A stretch of 64,000 nucleotides of DNA from contig OZ022245.1 of NCBI GenBank assembly GCA_963978895.1, forward strand, positions 5,951,192 through 6,015,191, given 5' to 3'. Each line of letters starts with the position of its first letter. The stretch's first letter is position 1. The position numbers and the translations under genes were made by a program. Positions 1-10,693 of this stretch are shown here, piece after piece. The DNA is from Erpobdella octoculata (Eukaryota; Annelida; Clitellata; Hirudinida; Erpobdellidae). Below the pieces are notes generated by a model. It saw nothing but the letters and a program-made list of their open reading frames with translations, had not been told where the DNA came from and made no database searches.

Positions 1-59
1 ATGAATTGATCGCTCTCGTTTGTATATGTATATACACTAGGTAAATTTAAAATCAATCC

Positions 60-190
60 AGGAATTTGAAATCATAAGCCAGTACCCGAACCCGAACCCG
101 AACCCGGTATTTTTAAAACTACAAACCCGAACCCGAAAACCTGAGTCTCACAAACCCGAACCCGAACCCGAACCCGAAAACTCGAGTTTT
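60..190. repeat. CCCGAA hexamer tracts
   Basis: Three runs of the hexamer CCCGAA (about 77-107, 125-137 and 152-178) are separated by short AT-rich spacers containing 'aaaactcgag'-type sequence. The unit is not a TTAGGG-type telomere repeat. It is a local simple repeat of unknown origin. Confidence 0.8.
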
Positions 191-375
191 ACAAATTATG
201 CAAATCGATTTTGATTTGCTCTTGGACTCCTTACAGTGAGTTTGACGATATTTCTTTCTTGCATTTCTGCTTCGAGGAATGACCTCATCTTCGGAGACTT
301 GAAAATAAGACTGGATTGACTGAACGAGGCCCCCACAAGAGTTTCCAAAAAATTATCTGTCATCGCACGGACTTT

Positions 376-577
376 CACTTCGGATACATCAACCGACTCA
401 TGAACTTCGGATACATCAACCTACTCATGAACTTCGGATACATCAACCTACTCATGAACTTCGGATACATCAACCTACTCATGAACTTCGGATACATCAA
501 CCTACTCATGAACTTCGGATACATCAACCTACTCATGAACTTCGGATACATCAACCTACTCATGAACTTCGTAGTAT
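376..577. repeat. 27-bp minisatellite, about 7.4 copies
   Basis: Seven nearly identical tandem copies of a 27-bp unit (aacttcggatacatcaacc + tactcatg) end in a partial eighth. Since 27 is a multiple of three, the array stays open on both strands: the plus strand reads repeated MNFGYINLL and the minus strand repeated MSRLMYPKF. The open frame around it on the plus strand (316-624) has no other recognisable domain, so it is treated as a non-coding minisatellite. Confidence 0.85.
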
Positions 578-2560
578 TCTCGATGTTGTTGCTTTGCGCA
601 GGTCGTTTTTCGTCAGGAGCATAAATGTCATACCATTCAATTTTTCAGGTACGATACAATACAACGCAACTGTCATTTTGCAACACGCTTAATCAAAACA
701 AGAATCTTTTGCTCTCCAGTCCGATCAATCATTTACAGCTATTTACATCCTCACTTAATTAAACTTCTATAATAATAGTTTTAAAACAGACATAATTTGT
801 AAAATTTAATAGAATGCATTGTCATGCGTAGCTAGCCCTACCTACGTCAAATTTCAGCTCAATCGTATGACGGAAGTTTATTAATTTTTATTTTAAGGTT
901 TTTGTTTAAATTTGTGTGGCTTTTGTTAACATTTTTGGCAAGTAATAATGAAAGACAGATTTCTAGTGAAACTTGCAAATTCTTCATGTCTTTTACACAA
1001 AAGAAAAATATCTTTTTCAATCCAAAGAGCTATAAATTTATTTTTTATTCGACCATAAAAAATTTTCATTGTCTTCAAATTATCATAAAGATGAAAGAAG
1101 TAGTTTACCTGTATGCATGAAATTTTTTTTTTTCGCAATCGATAACAAGCCATGAAGTATATTTAGAAATACGAAAAGTATTAAATAATATTTAAATAAA
1201 CAATATATTCACTTACTGATCGCCGATGTCGTTACAACCGTAAACTTGGGGTGTTCATATCTTGGAAACTAAACTATCTACGTTTTAATAAAGATGTTTA
1301 TATCTTATTAATTTTTAATTAAAAGCTACATAATTCATCAACAATATACATTAAGATGGTTTTTTGAAAATTTTATGTCAACATCAAGGGTCGCACCAGT
1401 ATTTAAAATTTTAAAAGCATCATCTTGTACTGTTTCTGTAAAGTACATTTTTTCTAACAAGCATTGCTTTCTAAGGCTAGCTACCTAACTAACTGTTTTT
1501 GGATAAAAAAACCAAGATACAAGAAAAAAAAAATTTCTATTATATGGAAGAAAAGAATTCTAAAACTTTTATTTCATGATCAATTTTAAATTTAATAAAT
1601 TCTTGGATAATTTTAGAAAAAAACAACACATTTCTAATCTGATTTTATTAAATGTCCAATTTAAATGTCTAATGTTTGTCACCATGCAATTTAACATTTG
1701 GTTGATTTAAGTTGATATTACCTTATAGTTCAAGTTGCGTGGTAAAGCAGCCAAGGATCAAAATTCGTTGTGCAGTTGTTTCATTTGACACAAAATTTTT
1801 TGAAACATTTCATTGCTGGCAGTATCTTTTTGAACCTTTTCAGTAATATCTTCATATCATCATTTTTCAAACTATCAAAACTTATTATGTATTATACCTC
1901 TCGTGTCTCCAAGTTCAGTTCTTTTTTTGCTTGTTGAGAAATTTTTATTTTCAGATATGCACAATAAGACATGTTTTTAGTTTTATTTTTACCAGAACCC
2001 TACAAGACAATGTGAAAATGTCATTATAATTATAGTTATGTTTGTTCATAATACATGTTCATAAGCATTAATTATTAGTACATCATAGACTGCAAAAAGA
2101 CACATCGTGGGGTACAGTGTAAGACATTATAAAAAATTATTAAGTTAAATAATAAATAGTAAATAATAATCAAAAAAGTAAGTAAAGTATGAAAAAAATA
2201 TAATTATTGTTATTATTCATTATCTTGTTAAATGAAGAGTGATGGCCTACATAATCTTTACTCATTTTATTAATAAGCCCTGGATATGTTTTCGTTATAA
2301 CTATTACCACGGCAATGCAGGCGCAGTAGCAATTTTACCGATTATTTCACCGGCGGGATTGCCGGGGAAATATACGGTCACCGCCGGTGCAATAGCAGCA
2401 AATAAATTATTAAATAATTAATAAAATAATCTTTATTTAATCAAATATTTATAATCAACAAAATAATTTGTCGTCTTCAGGCAGACTGCCTGCATAGTTT
2501 ATTTTTATCTTTGGATTCTCGATTTCATAATTTCGGGGGCTTAGGACTCCGGAGAATGGC
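578..2560. other. AT-rich spacer without recognised gene
   Basis: No credible exon was found. At 840-885 there is a fragment of a dispersed repeat (tcaaatttcagctcaatcg) whose relatives recur near 16050, 28750, 35040 and 44550. At about 2350-2390 a GC-rich islet carries the inverted repeat CACCGGCGG / CCGCCGGTG in otherwise AT-rich DNA; the 60-codon frame over it resembles nothing known. Confidence 0.6.
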
Positions 2561-2587
2561 GGGAAGATTGCAGCCTATGTGACGCAC

Positions 2588-2700
2588 AGTATATAAAATC
2601 AGCGAGCTAAGAAAATCCGCCATAACTCTCTCGTCTCTTTCTGTGCTTTTCGTTCTCGCGTTCTGTTATCAGTGATTTCTTTGATGCAAGAAAACAAGGT
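2588..2700 (+). promoter_or_regulatory. Possible TATA promoter with first non-coding exon
   Basis: A TATA-box-like TATAAAA lies at about 2591-2597. It is followed by a pyrimidine-rich stretch and, at about 2698, by a plausible splice donor (aaacaag|gtaaat). This looks like the promoter and untranslated first exon of a gene, or the internal promoter of a mobile element, but no downstream coding exon could be joined to it. Confidence 0.25.
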
Positions 2701-2798
2701 AAATTGATTTAAAATCAAATTATTATCTATTACTAACGTGGTTTTTCTTTATTTCTCTCGCTCCCGTTTCCTTCCTCACTTGATTTCGCGCCGCGAAT

Positions 2799-3911
2799 GT
2801 AAAGTTCTAGTATAGCGTCATCGGCCGAGTTCGGTGAAAAATGACCAGTTTTTACGTAAATGATATTTAAAAAAAACTAAAGACCAATTAAAACATAAAT
2901 AATTTAAAAAAACCAGAAATTATATCACTTTAGAACATTTAAAAATTGCTGCCGAAGCTTATGTAGTTCCCGGTGAAGATCTATTTGTCAATAGCGATAG
3001 AAGTGAACAGTGGGAATAAAGAAAATAAAAATTAAACACATTTAAAATAAAAATAGACAGTTTAGGAAAAGAAATTAAACATTTAAATTATGAAAATTAA
3101 AACTTAAAAAACAACAGTTTGTTTTAGAAGTACGGGCTGCGTAACCCGCTCCATATCTAAAACAGTTTCTTTAAATGCGACGGTTTAGTCAATATGCCTT
3201 AAGAGAAATAAAAAACATTAAGAACAATAAATAACCAGCCGAAACCAAAAAAAAATAAAATAATATCAAAGTATAAATACTTGGTTGGCTTTATTACGGT
3301 TTCCACCATATTTCTTGGAGTAGAAATTCTTTGTTTTAGAGGTCATGATTGGTTCCAGAATCGTGTGGAGAACGAGAAAGTGACCAGGAAGAGGAAAGCA
3401 AGCGTGAGCGAGAAAGCGATCGAGAGCGGAAAAGTGACCAGGAGCGGGAAAGCGACCGGAAGCGGGAAAGGAAGCGGGAGAGCGACCGGGATCGTAAGAG
3501 TAAGCGGGAAGGGAATCGGGAGCGGGAGAAAAAAACGATAGAAAAATCCCGGGCAAGGCCGGGTACCCCGCTAGTCACGGATAAATTTCCGCTCAGCGCT
3601 TTGATTTTTTAAAATTTAAGATGCATATTAAATAATTAAACAATTATTTTCAACCCTTTAACATTTATTTTTTTATTTTAATATTTATTTTTATATTAAC
3701 TCTTTCTTACTTTTCATTTCTTGAATTGTATTATTCCGCGTATCAACATTGCCTTTGGATATTTTTGCTTAAATGTCGGTTTTTAGTAAGTTTTTCTGTA
3801 AAAAACTTGTTCGTAGTATGTTCTGATAATGTTCTGAGTTTATTCTATTAAACAGTTTTTTAAACCGTGTTTTTATAGAAATCGGCCGATGACGCTATAC
3901 TAGAACTTTAC
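2799..3911. mobile_element. Non-autonomous DNA transposon with perfect 30-bp terminal inverted repeats
   Basis: The 30 bases at 2799-2828 (starting GTAAAGTTCTAGTATAGCGT) are the exact reverse complement of 3882-3911. They bound a 1.1-kb segment with no transposase frame. A minisatellite-bearing Helitron-like insertion (about 3350-3574) sits inside it. No target-site duplication is obvious next to the two ends, so the superfamily is left open. The perfect arms suggest recent mobility or conversion. Confidence 0.7.
3350..3574 (+). mobile_element. Helitron-like element, minisatellite family (copy 1)
   Basis: An array of degenerate 18-bp units (type GGGAAAGCGACCGGGAGC) at about 3370-3520 is followed by the family's 3' terminus: a CCCGGGCAAGGCCGGG hairpin, the spacer TACCCCG, and CTAG at 3571-3574, then T. 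A 3' hairpin followed by CTRR and insertion next to T is the known hallmark of Helitron ends. The 5' boundary is unclear. The copy is nested in the 30-bp-TIR element. Confidence 0.65.
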
Positions 3912-4336
3912 CTTAAAATATTTTCTAGCATAGATAATAATAGAGTAATCGATAATTTCCTGCCGTTGTTACGATTAATTTTAAATTGCAATTGCATTTG
4001 TTGATTTAAAATATTTTCTAGCAGTAGAATAGTATTCATATTACACAAATTAAAATTGTTTATATAAACTGTAAGTCGCGTGCAGTGTAAGGCTGTAAGA
4101 ATAGGTCCAAGATCAACATCAGTGCATATTTTTAATGATCTGCTATCGGTTCCTAATTTTCTTGCATTCAGCGACAGGCGTGTTCAACATTTGTGATAAA
4201 TTTTGATTGTCTTCCGGTCGCTTTCCCACTTCCGGTCGCCTGCTTGCTCTCCCGGTCGCGTTCCCACCTGCAAATTTTTAAAATGCCTGCTTATTTTTTT
4301 GGCGCCAATTAAAATGGCTCCCGGGGACACAAGCTG
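3912..4336. other. Spacer with a Helitron minisatellite fragment
   Basis: No gene was seen. Positions 4208-4270 hold a short minus-strand piece of the same minisatellite (ggtcgctttcccacttcc) without a recognisable terminus. Confidence 0.6.
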
Positions 4337-5452
4337 ATGGAACTGCGTGGAAATCCGCGTTGGCTGATGAAAGATGTTGAGGTGAAATCAGTGATAATTT
4401 TGCATTCAATGTGTAGGATTACTAAAAATATTATTGTTTTTTTTTTAACAGGAAGATGAAGAAAATCCACCTTGTCCCGACAATTGGACGCCAATTGTAA
4501 TGGACAATATTACAGAAAGGCGAAAAACAATGACTCGGGAGGAGATGTTTACGGAGGCCCACCTCTTGTTCCGTTCACTGGCCAACGCCATGCAGGATTT
4601 GTCAAAGCCCACGTATGAGAAGTACCTGGCAACATTTCGTGTTCTCCAAAATTGTATCCAACAAAATAAAGATTTTCAAGTCACCCTAGGTAAAAATTAC
4701 ATGTTATGAGGTAACGTTTTGTTATAAGCTATTAAAATAATTTTGCTTTTGGAGCAGTGGATCAGCCGGTAAACAAGCGGCGGCGGTTGGATAAAGCTGA
4801 CACTGAACAACCGAACCAGCCATCGATAGAATTGTCAGTCCTCGAACTTCCAAAAGTTGCTCATGGTCCCGGAAGGCCCAGAAAAACCCGCCGCTTGGAC
4901 CATTATAAGAAGCTGCCACGAAAATTTTCAGCCATGCTGGAAAAAGAAAAAAAAAGCGTAAGTTTCAAAATTTGAGTAAAGAAATCATTTTTGTTTTTAA
5001 CTTTTTTTTTCTTAATTAGTGTTTCTTTCGTGGATTCTCGGTGAAAAGGAGGCTGGAAGGGTGGTGAAGGAAGGATGCCTCGTTGAAAGCGTGAGTACGT
5101 TTATAGATGTCTCCACAGCCATAACAGAGCCGGAAGTGTCACATCTTCCATTGTTCAAAGGCCTGTTTGCTGTGGATGCTTGGACCACAGTTTAAGAATT
5201 GAGTAAGTTAAAATAACTTTGAAATTGTGTTGCAAGTAAACAACAGAAAACTAATTTTTAATGTATTCAATTTTTACAGTAAAAACGAAGAAGGAGCATC
5301 CAAACTACACCTGTAGAACGTGTCGAAGAGATGCAAACATAGGGGACACGATTATGTGTGACTGCTGCCTGCAGTGGGTGCATTTTTTTTGCCAGAAAAT
5401 TAATAAAACACAAACTAGCAGGGCTTTTTTTGCACCCACTGTCGTGGCAGTT
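4337..5452 (+). pseudogene. Decayed multi-exon PHD-finger gene
   Basis: Plausible exons are 4337-4381 (starting MELRGNPRWLMKDVE), 4452-4689, 4758-4957 (contains an AT-hook-like GRPRKTRR and basic stretches), about 5020-5092, about 5119-5197 and 5280-5452. The last one encodes a PHD finger: CRTC, CDCC, then H..FC. The final Cys pair is reached only by shifting one base in a run of T at about 5424-5430, which gives FFCTHC and then a stop. An in-frame TAA near 5195 and a phase mismatch into the fourth exon also break the frame. The protein resembles those carried by DNA transposons or domesticated from them, but the family is not certain. It is probably a pseudogene, though alternative splicing could rescue part of it. 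It ends just before a Helitron-like insertion at 5485. Confidence 0.4.
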
Positions 5453-5484
5453 ACAAAATGTTTTGATTTGTTTTATTATTATTA

Positions 5485-5601
5485 CTAGCGGGGGCACCCG
5501 GCGTTGCCCGGGGATTTTAGAAGTTTTTCTAATGTTTGTCTCTCTCGCTCCCGTTTCCTTCGCTTTCCCGTTCCCGTCGCGTTCCAGGTCGCTTTTCCGC
5601 G

Positions 5602-5645
<44 letters not shown>

Positions 5646-5878
5646 GTTCCCGCTCCGCTCCGCTTATTTTGTGTCGGATTTCAAATTTTTTTTCTCTATA
5701 TTTGATTCCCCTTGACTCTCAAGGTTGTTTGAAAATTTCATTACTATCGGATGAATGGTGTAGCGGAAAAGCGACCTGGAACGCGACGGGAACGGGAAAG
5801 CGAAGGAAACGGGAGCGAGAGAGACAAACATTAAAAAAACTTCTAAAATCCCCAGGCAACGCCGGGTGCCCCCGCTAG
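5485..5878. mobile_element. Head-to-head composite of two Helitron-like 3' ends
   Basis: The left end is a minus-oriented 3' terminus (CTAG 5485-5488, then the hairpin CCCGGCGTTGCCCGGG). The right end is a plus-oriented terminus (hairpin CCAGGCAACGCCGGG, CTAG 5875-5878). Between them lie a TA microsatellite (5602-5645), the family's internal conserved block (cttgactctcaaggttg, atcggatgaatggtgtagc) and then minisatellite in the opposite orientation from about 5762. The whole unit is thus bounded by two 3' ends and has no 5' end. Confidence 0.6.
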
Positions 5879-5892
5879 TATATATATATATA

Positions 5893-7343
5893 CTAGCAGT
5901 GCCCGTAGCGGCTTCGCTCGCATGAAATTAGAGAATTTGAACCGTGCATACATAGTAGAGTACTGCACGGATCAATTTTTTAGGTCTCGGCTCGGCCCGT
6001 CGACAACTTGGCCCAGCCCGTTTCAAAAACCGAAATTCCTGGCCCGGCACGGCCCGTCTAATTAGGGCCCGGCCCGTTTTTACAGGCCTAGAAGTTCTAT
6101 ATACTTGATGAAAAACTTCGGCCCGTCCCACTTTGACTTCAGGTTTAGCCCGGCCCGTCTGAACACCCTAAAATCACTAAAATGTCTATATACTTGGTTA
6201 AAAATCTAGGCCCGTCCCACCTTGATTTAAGGTTTGGGCAGGGCCTATGAAGACCCTAAAATAACGGCTTGGCCCGTCCGTCCGGTGATAAACTGAACTC
6301 ATTTACTTTCAACCGGCACAAAACCTCAAAATACTAATTTTCACATCTGTAGCACTTACAGTTTTTGAGTAGCAGTTATTTTAAAATCCAATAACCCTTT
6401 TTCCACTTCACATTTGAGGTCCTGGAAACCAAATTTTAAAAGAATGGTGAAACACGTATATCATTATTTTAAGAGTAGAAACTAAATACTAATTTTACTT
6501 TTGTAGCATTTACAGTTTTTGAGTAGCAGTTACTTTAAAAACCAAGTAACCCTATTTTCCACCCCATATTTGAAGTCCTGGAAACCAAATTTTCAAAAAA
6601 TGCTAAAACACGTATATCATTATTTCTGGAGTAGAAACTTAATACAAATTTTTATTCCTGTATCATATACAGTTTTCGAGTAGCAGTTACATTAAAAACC
6701 AAATAACCTTATTTTCCACCCCACATTTGAGGTCCTTGAAACCAAATTTTAAAAAAATGGTAAAACACGTATATCTTTATTTTTAGAAAAGAAACTAAAT
6801 AATAATTTTTACATCTGTGGTATTTACTGTTTTTGAGTAACAGTTACTATAAAAGACAATTAGCCCTATTTTCCACCCCACATTTGAAGTCCTGGAAACC
6901 AAATTTTCAAAAAATGCTAAAACACGTATTTCATTATTTTTGGAGTAGAAACTAAATACTAATTTGTACTCCTGTAGCATTAACAGTTTTTGAATAGAAG
7001 CTACTTTAAAAACCAAATAACCCAATTTTCCAACCCACATTTGAGGTCCGGGAAACCGAATTTTCAAAAAATGGTGAAACACGTATCTTTTTATTTTTCA
7101 AAAAGAATCTATTTACCAAATTTCAAAATCTCATTTTTGGTTTTCGAGATATACATTGTTTTAGAAAAAAAGTTTGTTTTCCAGTTTTTTCCCCTCAGGA
7201 GCAAAATTTTCTAAAATCCTTTCTTAGCGGATGTTTACGCTATAAAAGTAATATAAGTTCCAAATTTCACGTTCCTAGGATGAGGCGTTTGAGCTCGGCG
7301 TTGATTATCAGTCAGTCAGGACATGTTCTTTTATATATATAGA
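5893..7343 (-). mobile_element. Helitron-like element, 1.45-kb family (copy 1)
   Basis: Read on the minus strand, the element begins TCTATATATATAAAAGAACA at 7343 and ends with GCGAAGCCGCTACGGGCACTG followed by CTAG at 5893. A TC-TATATATA start and a GC-rich 3' end before CTAG-T fit Helitron termini. A second full copy lies at 50674-52111. The interior (about 6350-7090) holds roughly five tandem units of about 156 bp containing 'acagtttttgagtagcagtt'. No Rep/helicase frame is present, so it is non-autonomous. It abuts the 3' end of the preceding composite across a short TA run. Confidence 0.65.
6349..7090. repeat. ~156-bp tandem repeat inside the 1.45-kb element
   Basis: The motif 'acagtttttgagtagcagtt' or a near match recurs at about 6358, 6512, 6668, 6826 and 6984. 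Each is followed by a ccac(a)tttgaggtcctgg block and an 'aacacgtatatc' block. Units diverge by point changes and small indels. Confidence 0.75.
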
Positions 7344-7552
7344 TATTTGAAAAACATTTTATCTATGAACTTTTTTTAATAGTTCTATGATTTTTTTCCA
7401 GTGTTCTTCTTCAGATTGGGGTTACTATTTTTGCCGTGCTTAACTGCTTAATATTAGGCAAACATAGTTTGCATTTTACCACAACTTTTTTCTCAGTTTC
7501 AGATTCGAGTACAAAAACATTACTCTAATACCAATTATTTTCTGAATGATAT

Positions 7553-7557
7553 ATATG

Positions 7558-7618
<61 letters not shown>
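7553..7618. repeat. TA microsatellite
   Basis: An uninterrupted TA run follows 'gatatatatgtatg'. Sequence on either side (atttgaaaaacattttatc... at 7346 and atttgaaaaatattttatc at 7617) is a short duplication flanking it. Confidence 0.9.
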
Positions 7619-7621
<3 letters not shown>

Positions 7622-7827
7622 AAAAATATTTTATCTGTGAACTTTTTTTAATAGTTCAATGATTTTATTCCAGTTTTTTCAAGTTCATTTTGCACAAATA
7701 TTTCTGAAAGTTTTATTAAAAATTATGCTAGCATACATATAAAATCAAAACATATGAAACAAACTCATAAGAATGCCTTTGAAAAATATTTCTTAGATAA
7801 TACACAATTTCTAGGCATTACAAAATG

Positions 7828-9438
7828 TCAATTTTCAAATTCTTGTTTCAGTTTTTTATGTCTTTCTAAAAAAAAACCAGTTAACTTTTTGTTAAAATCT
7901 GAATTTGATTCAACGAGTCCCACAATGTCATCTGCTTCTGGAATGATACGTTTTGTAATATTGTAGTATTTCTCATAAGCCTTTATTAGAAGATGGACAA
8001 TTTGAAATAAAAAATCATCTTTTGGATCAAGAGACAAAAGGAATGAGATAAAGCCGTAATTTGGTGATAATAACTCTTTCCAGAACACATCATTTAAAGG
8101 TTTAAAGTTCAGACTATATACCAGTCTTTCAATGTTTTCGGAATTCAACATCATTTTTATAATTTTTTTAAGTTCACACTTTTTCAGTAAAATTTCAGAT
8201 GAATTGCAAACTATTTCTAAAAATTCAATAAAATAATTATAACTGAAGTGATTGTAATAATAAAGGCCTTCGTGGAAACATTCAAAAATGGTTGAAAGGT
8301 TTGCATTGATATCAGAATGATGTTGTTTCTCTTTTGCAAACATTAAAAAATACTCGCAGACTATTGAAAATTTTGTCAAATTCCAAGAAACGATTTTCAT
8401 TGACGTTACAAATCCATAAACTGTGTTAAAGTTACTTACGACTTCTGAGTTTATGTTTGAAGAAAATTTGAATTCTTCATTGTCGCATATAAAACGCATT
8501 CCTAAATACTGCAACCGTTTTGAGTGAGTCCAAAAGACAGGTTCTTCAAACGTACTCCAAAGATTACTTATATCTAAATAAACTAAACTAGGCAATTCAT
8601 CTATCATTTTGTAAATTAATTGAAGATTTTTGTTATTGATTAGTCGAAAGCATCTGTTTTCACTCATATTAAGCATTTTCAAATTAGAAAGACATGATAT
8701 TGAATCGACCAATTCTTCCAATGATTCGCCAACAAACGTATTTATGGCTAACTTTTGAAGATTAACAAAATGGGAAAACTTGTTTATTGTTTTTCTTGCA
8801 CACCCACGACCAGATATATGTAAAGTTTTTAAATTTTCGGCAGGAAATTGAATTTTAAGAATACTAATTTGATCCTCTTTGGTGTTGGATTCGTTGCAAC
8901 AACAACAACCACGCAGAAAAAGCTCGACTAATTTAGGGCATGACCACGAACACACTTTGTTCTTGTTATTTTTGTGGTACTTTTGGATAATGTGACATTT
9001 GAAATCTAATTCTAAAGTTTTCAAGTTGAGAAACAAAATCGAATTTCTAAACAAATAATGATACAATTCTACATTTTCATCATAATGATTCCGGCCTACA
9101 GTAAACGAAAAACGAGTAAGATTTTTTTTGTACAAAAATGTTTTTACGGGCTGGAAAAAATAGTTTATTATAGCATTTCTAAGTGTTAACTCATTAAAGT
9201 TGTAAAATTTTAAATAAAATGGTATTATATACTTTTCATGTAGTTTAATTCCTATTTTCCGACTTCTTGAAAGTATGTCTTCTAAAAAATGTGCTGGCAG
9301 TTTCACACAATCTTTAACTTTGAAAGGAAGACATTCACTTTCAAAAGATTCTTCGAGAAAAGTTTTTTTGAAGTTAAATAGAACAAACTCTATGCAAGAC
9401 ATTTTTAACGATAGTTCAGAGTGCGGGTAATTACTCAT
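7828..9438 (-). CDS. Single-exon leucine-rich-repeat protein, ZYG11/ZER1-like
   Basis: An uninterrupted 536-codon frame encodes a soluble protein rich in Leu, Asn, Lys and Phe. Residues about 135-300 hold irregular leucine-rich repeats (for example LKTLELDFKC, LKTLHISG, LQKLAINTF, LKMLNMSEN, LVYLDISNLW). They are followed by an all-helical C-terminal half. This order, LRRs then a helical Armadillo-like region, is that of ZYG11/ZER1 proteins, which act as substrate receptors of CUL2 ubiquitin ligases. An N-terminal stretch (LPAHFLEDILSRS, about residues 48-60) could be the elongin-binding box; that is inference. At 536 residues it is shorter than typical ZYG11 (over 700), so the Armadillo part may be truncated. 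The first ATG is used; a second in-frame ATG lies 12 codons on. The lack of introns, unlike the neighbouring genes, suggests a retrocopy or a lineage-expanded family. An F-box/LRR relative is the main alternative. Confidence 0.55.
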   Translation of the reverse strand: MSNYPHSELSLKMSCIEFVLFNFKKTFLEESFESECLPFKVKDCVKLPAHFLEDILSRSRKIGIKLHEKYIIPFYLKFYNFNELTLRNAIINYFFQPVKTFLYKKNLTRFSFTVGRNHYDENVELYHYLFRNSILFLNLKTLELDFKCHIIQKYHKNNKNKVCSWSCPKLVELFLRGCCCCNESNTKEDQISILKIQFPAENLKTLHISGRGCARKTINKFSHFVNLQKLAINTFVGESLEELVDSISCLSNLKMLNMSENRCFRLINNKNLQLIYKMIDELPSLVYLDISNLWSTFEEPVFWTHSKRLQYLGMRFICDNEEFKFSSNINSEVVSNFNTVYGFVTSMKIVSWNLTKFSIVCEYFLMFAKEKQHHSDINANLSTIFECFHEGLYYYNHFSYNYFIEFLEIVCNSSEILLKKCELKKIIKMMLNSENIERLVYSLNFKPLNDVFWKELLSPNYGFISFLLSLDPKDDFLFQIVHLLIKAYEKYYNITKRIIPEADDIVGLVESNSDFNKKLTGFFLERHKKLKQEFEN

Positions 9439-10211
9439 TTTTTTGAACTTTTTATAACTTAGCTTAGCAATAGTATTGTATATTGTATTGTATATATTAT
9501 CATCTTAATAAATTTTCACTGAACACTTTTTCCAACAATATTTAAGCATTGATATAAATATTAATGCAGTTTGAGTTTCATATATTAATGTCATTAATAG
9601 ACATAATTTAATAGACATAGACATAATACAGTGAGTGTTTGCTCTTTTCTAAATTTTTACTTTTTTTATAAATTTGTGCACAGGGTTACAGACTCACAAA
9701 AACATTTGTTCTTTTTCTGTTGCCCTTTATTATTTTTTGTGAAAATTGTGATTTTTTTTATGAATAAATTTGAAAAAAAAATTCAATGTCTGCATATATG
9801 TCAGCAATTTTGCATAACGTGGTGGTCAGCAGGGTCAGCTGTCGATAAAATAAATGCGTGTAGGTTTGTAACAAAAGTTATTAAAAAATTACACAATCAT
9901 TACTAAAAATCAAATACGTTTATACCTAAGATTATTATTACAAGCGTTAATCTGCGATTTTGGCATTACAGTAGAAACTCTTCTATGCAATTTCTCTCTT
10001 GCCACATAAAATCGTTCGCATAAGAGGAAGAGTCGTTTTTTTCGTAACCAACCGGTTGCTTGCAGAAAATCCTCCAGCGTTGTTTTTCTTTGCCACCAGA
10101 AGAACTTTCTTTTGAAGAAGTTCTTCATTCATCTTCTAATTGCTTGAGTAACCATCATAAAACCATTAGAAAAAATCGTTGGTAATTTCCATGTATGAAC
10201 ACAACAAAAAA
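9439..10211. other. Spacer upstream of the LRR gene
   Basis: AT-rich sequence with no gene seen. It should contain the promoter of the minus-strand LRR gene, but no clear TATA or initiator element can be assigned. Confidence 0.5.
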
Positions 10212-10693
10212 ATTACTACTATTAATATGCGATGATAAGCAAATGAAAAAAAATCTGACTGCTGTTTCCGATAAAGATTATCTTAATTATGATTAGTCAT
10301 TGGCTCATTATATTTTGTTGACTGTTTAAAATTTAATTCATTTAAATTACGACCTAAATGCTATTAATTTCTGTTTAAATTTCTATCAAAGGAAAATATT
10401 CCTATTTTCATTTTAATTACTTTATTTTTAAATCCATTTCAATTTCAGTTTTAATTTTATTTCAGTTGTTTAATAAATTTAAATTTCATTTTCAGTCTCA
10501 ATTTAAATTTCGTATTTCAGACATATTGTAGTATTGAAACATACAATGCAATATTTTATTTATATTAACAGAAGTTAATAGCATTTTGGTCGTGATTTAA
10601 ATGAATTAAATTTTAAACAGTCAACAAAATATAATGAAACAGCAGTCAGATTTTTTTTTCATTTGCTTATCATCGCATATTAATAGTAGTAAT
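10212..10693. mobile_element. Foldback (long-hairpin) element
   Basis: The left arm 10212-10375 pairs with the right arm 10568-10693. The outer 57 bases (attactactattaatatgcg... / ...cgcatattaatagtagtaat) are almost perfect. After a stretch of about 40 bases present only in the left arm, pairing resumes with 'attatattttgttgactg' / 'cagtcaacaaaatataat' up to 'cagaagttaatagcatttt'. The loop of about 190 bp is non-coding. This looks like a miniature inverted-repeat element with one arm deleted internally. No target duplication is evident. Confidence 0.65.

Noticed and set aside
60..190. Telomere-like array
   Set aside because: The unit CCCGAA does not match known animal telomere repeats and the tract is short and interrupted.
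316..624. 102-residue repeat protein MNFGYINLL
   Set aside because: Explained by the minisatellite; no flanking domain, start context or splice support. Kept only as a finding.
2239..2421. 60-residue frame with Gly/Ala-rich end
   Set aside because: Short, no family resemblance, spans a GC-rich inverted repeat islet; not supported as a gene.
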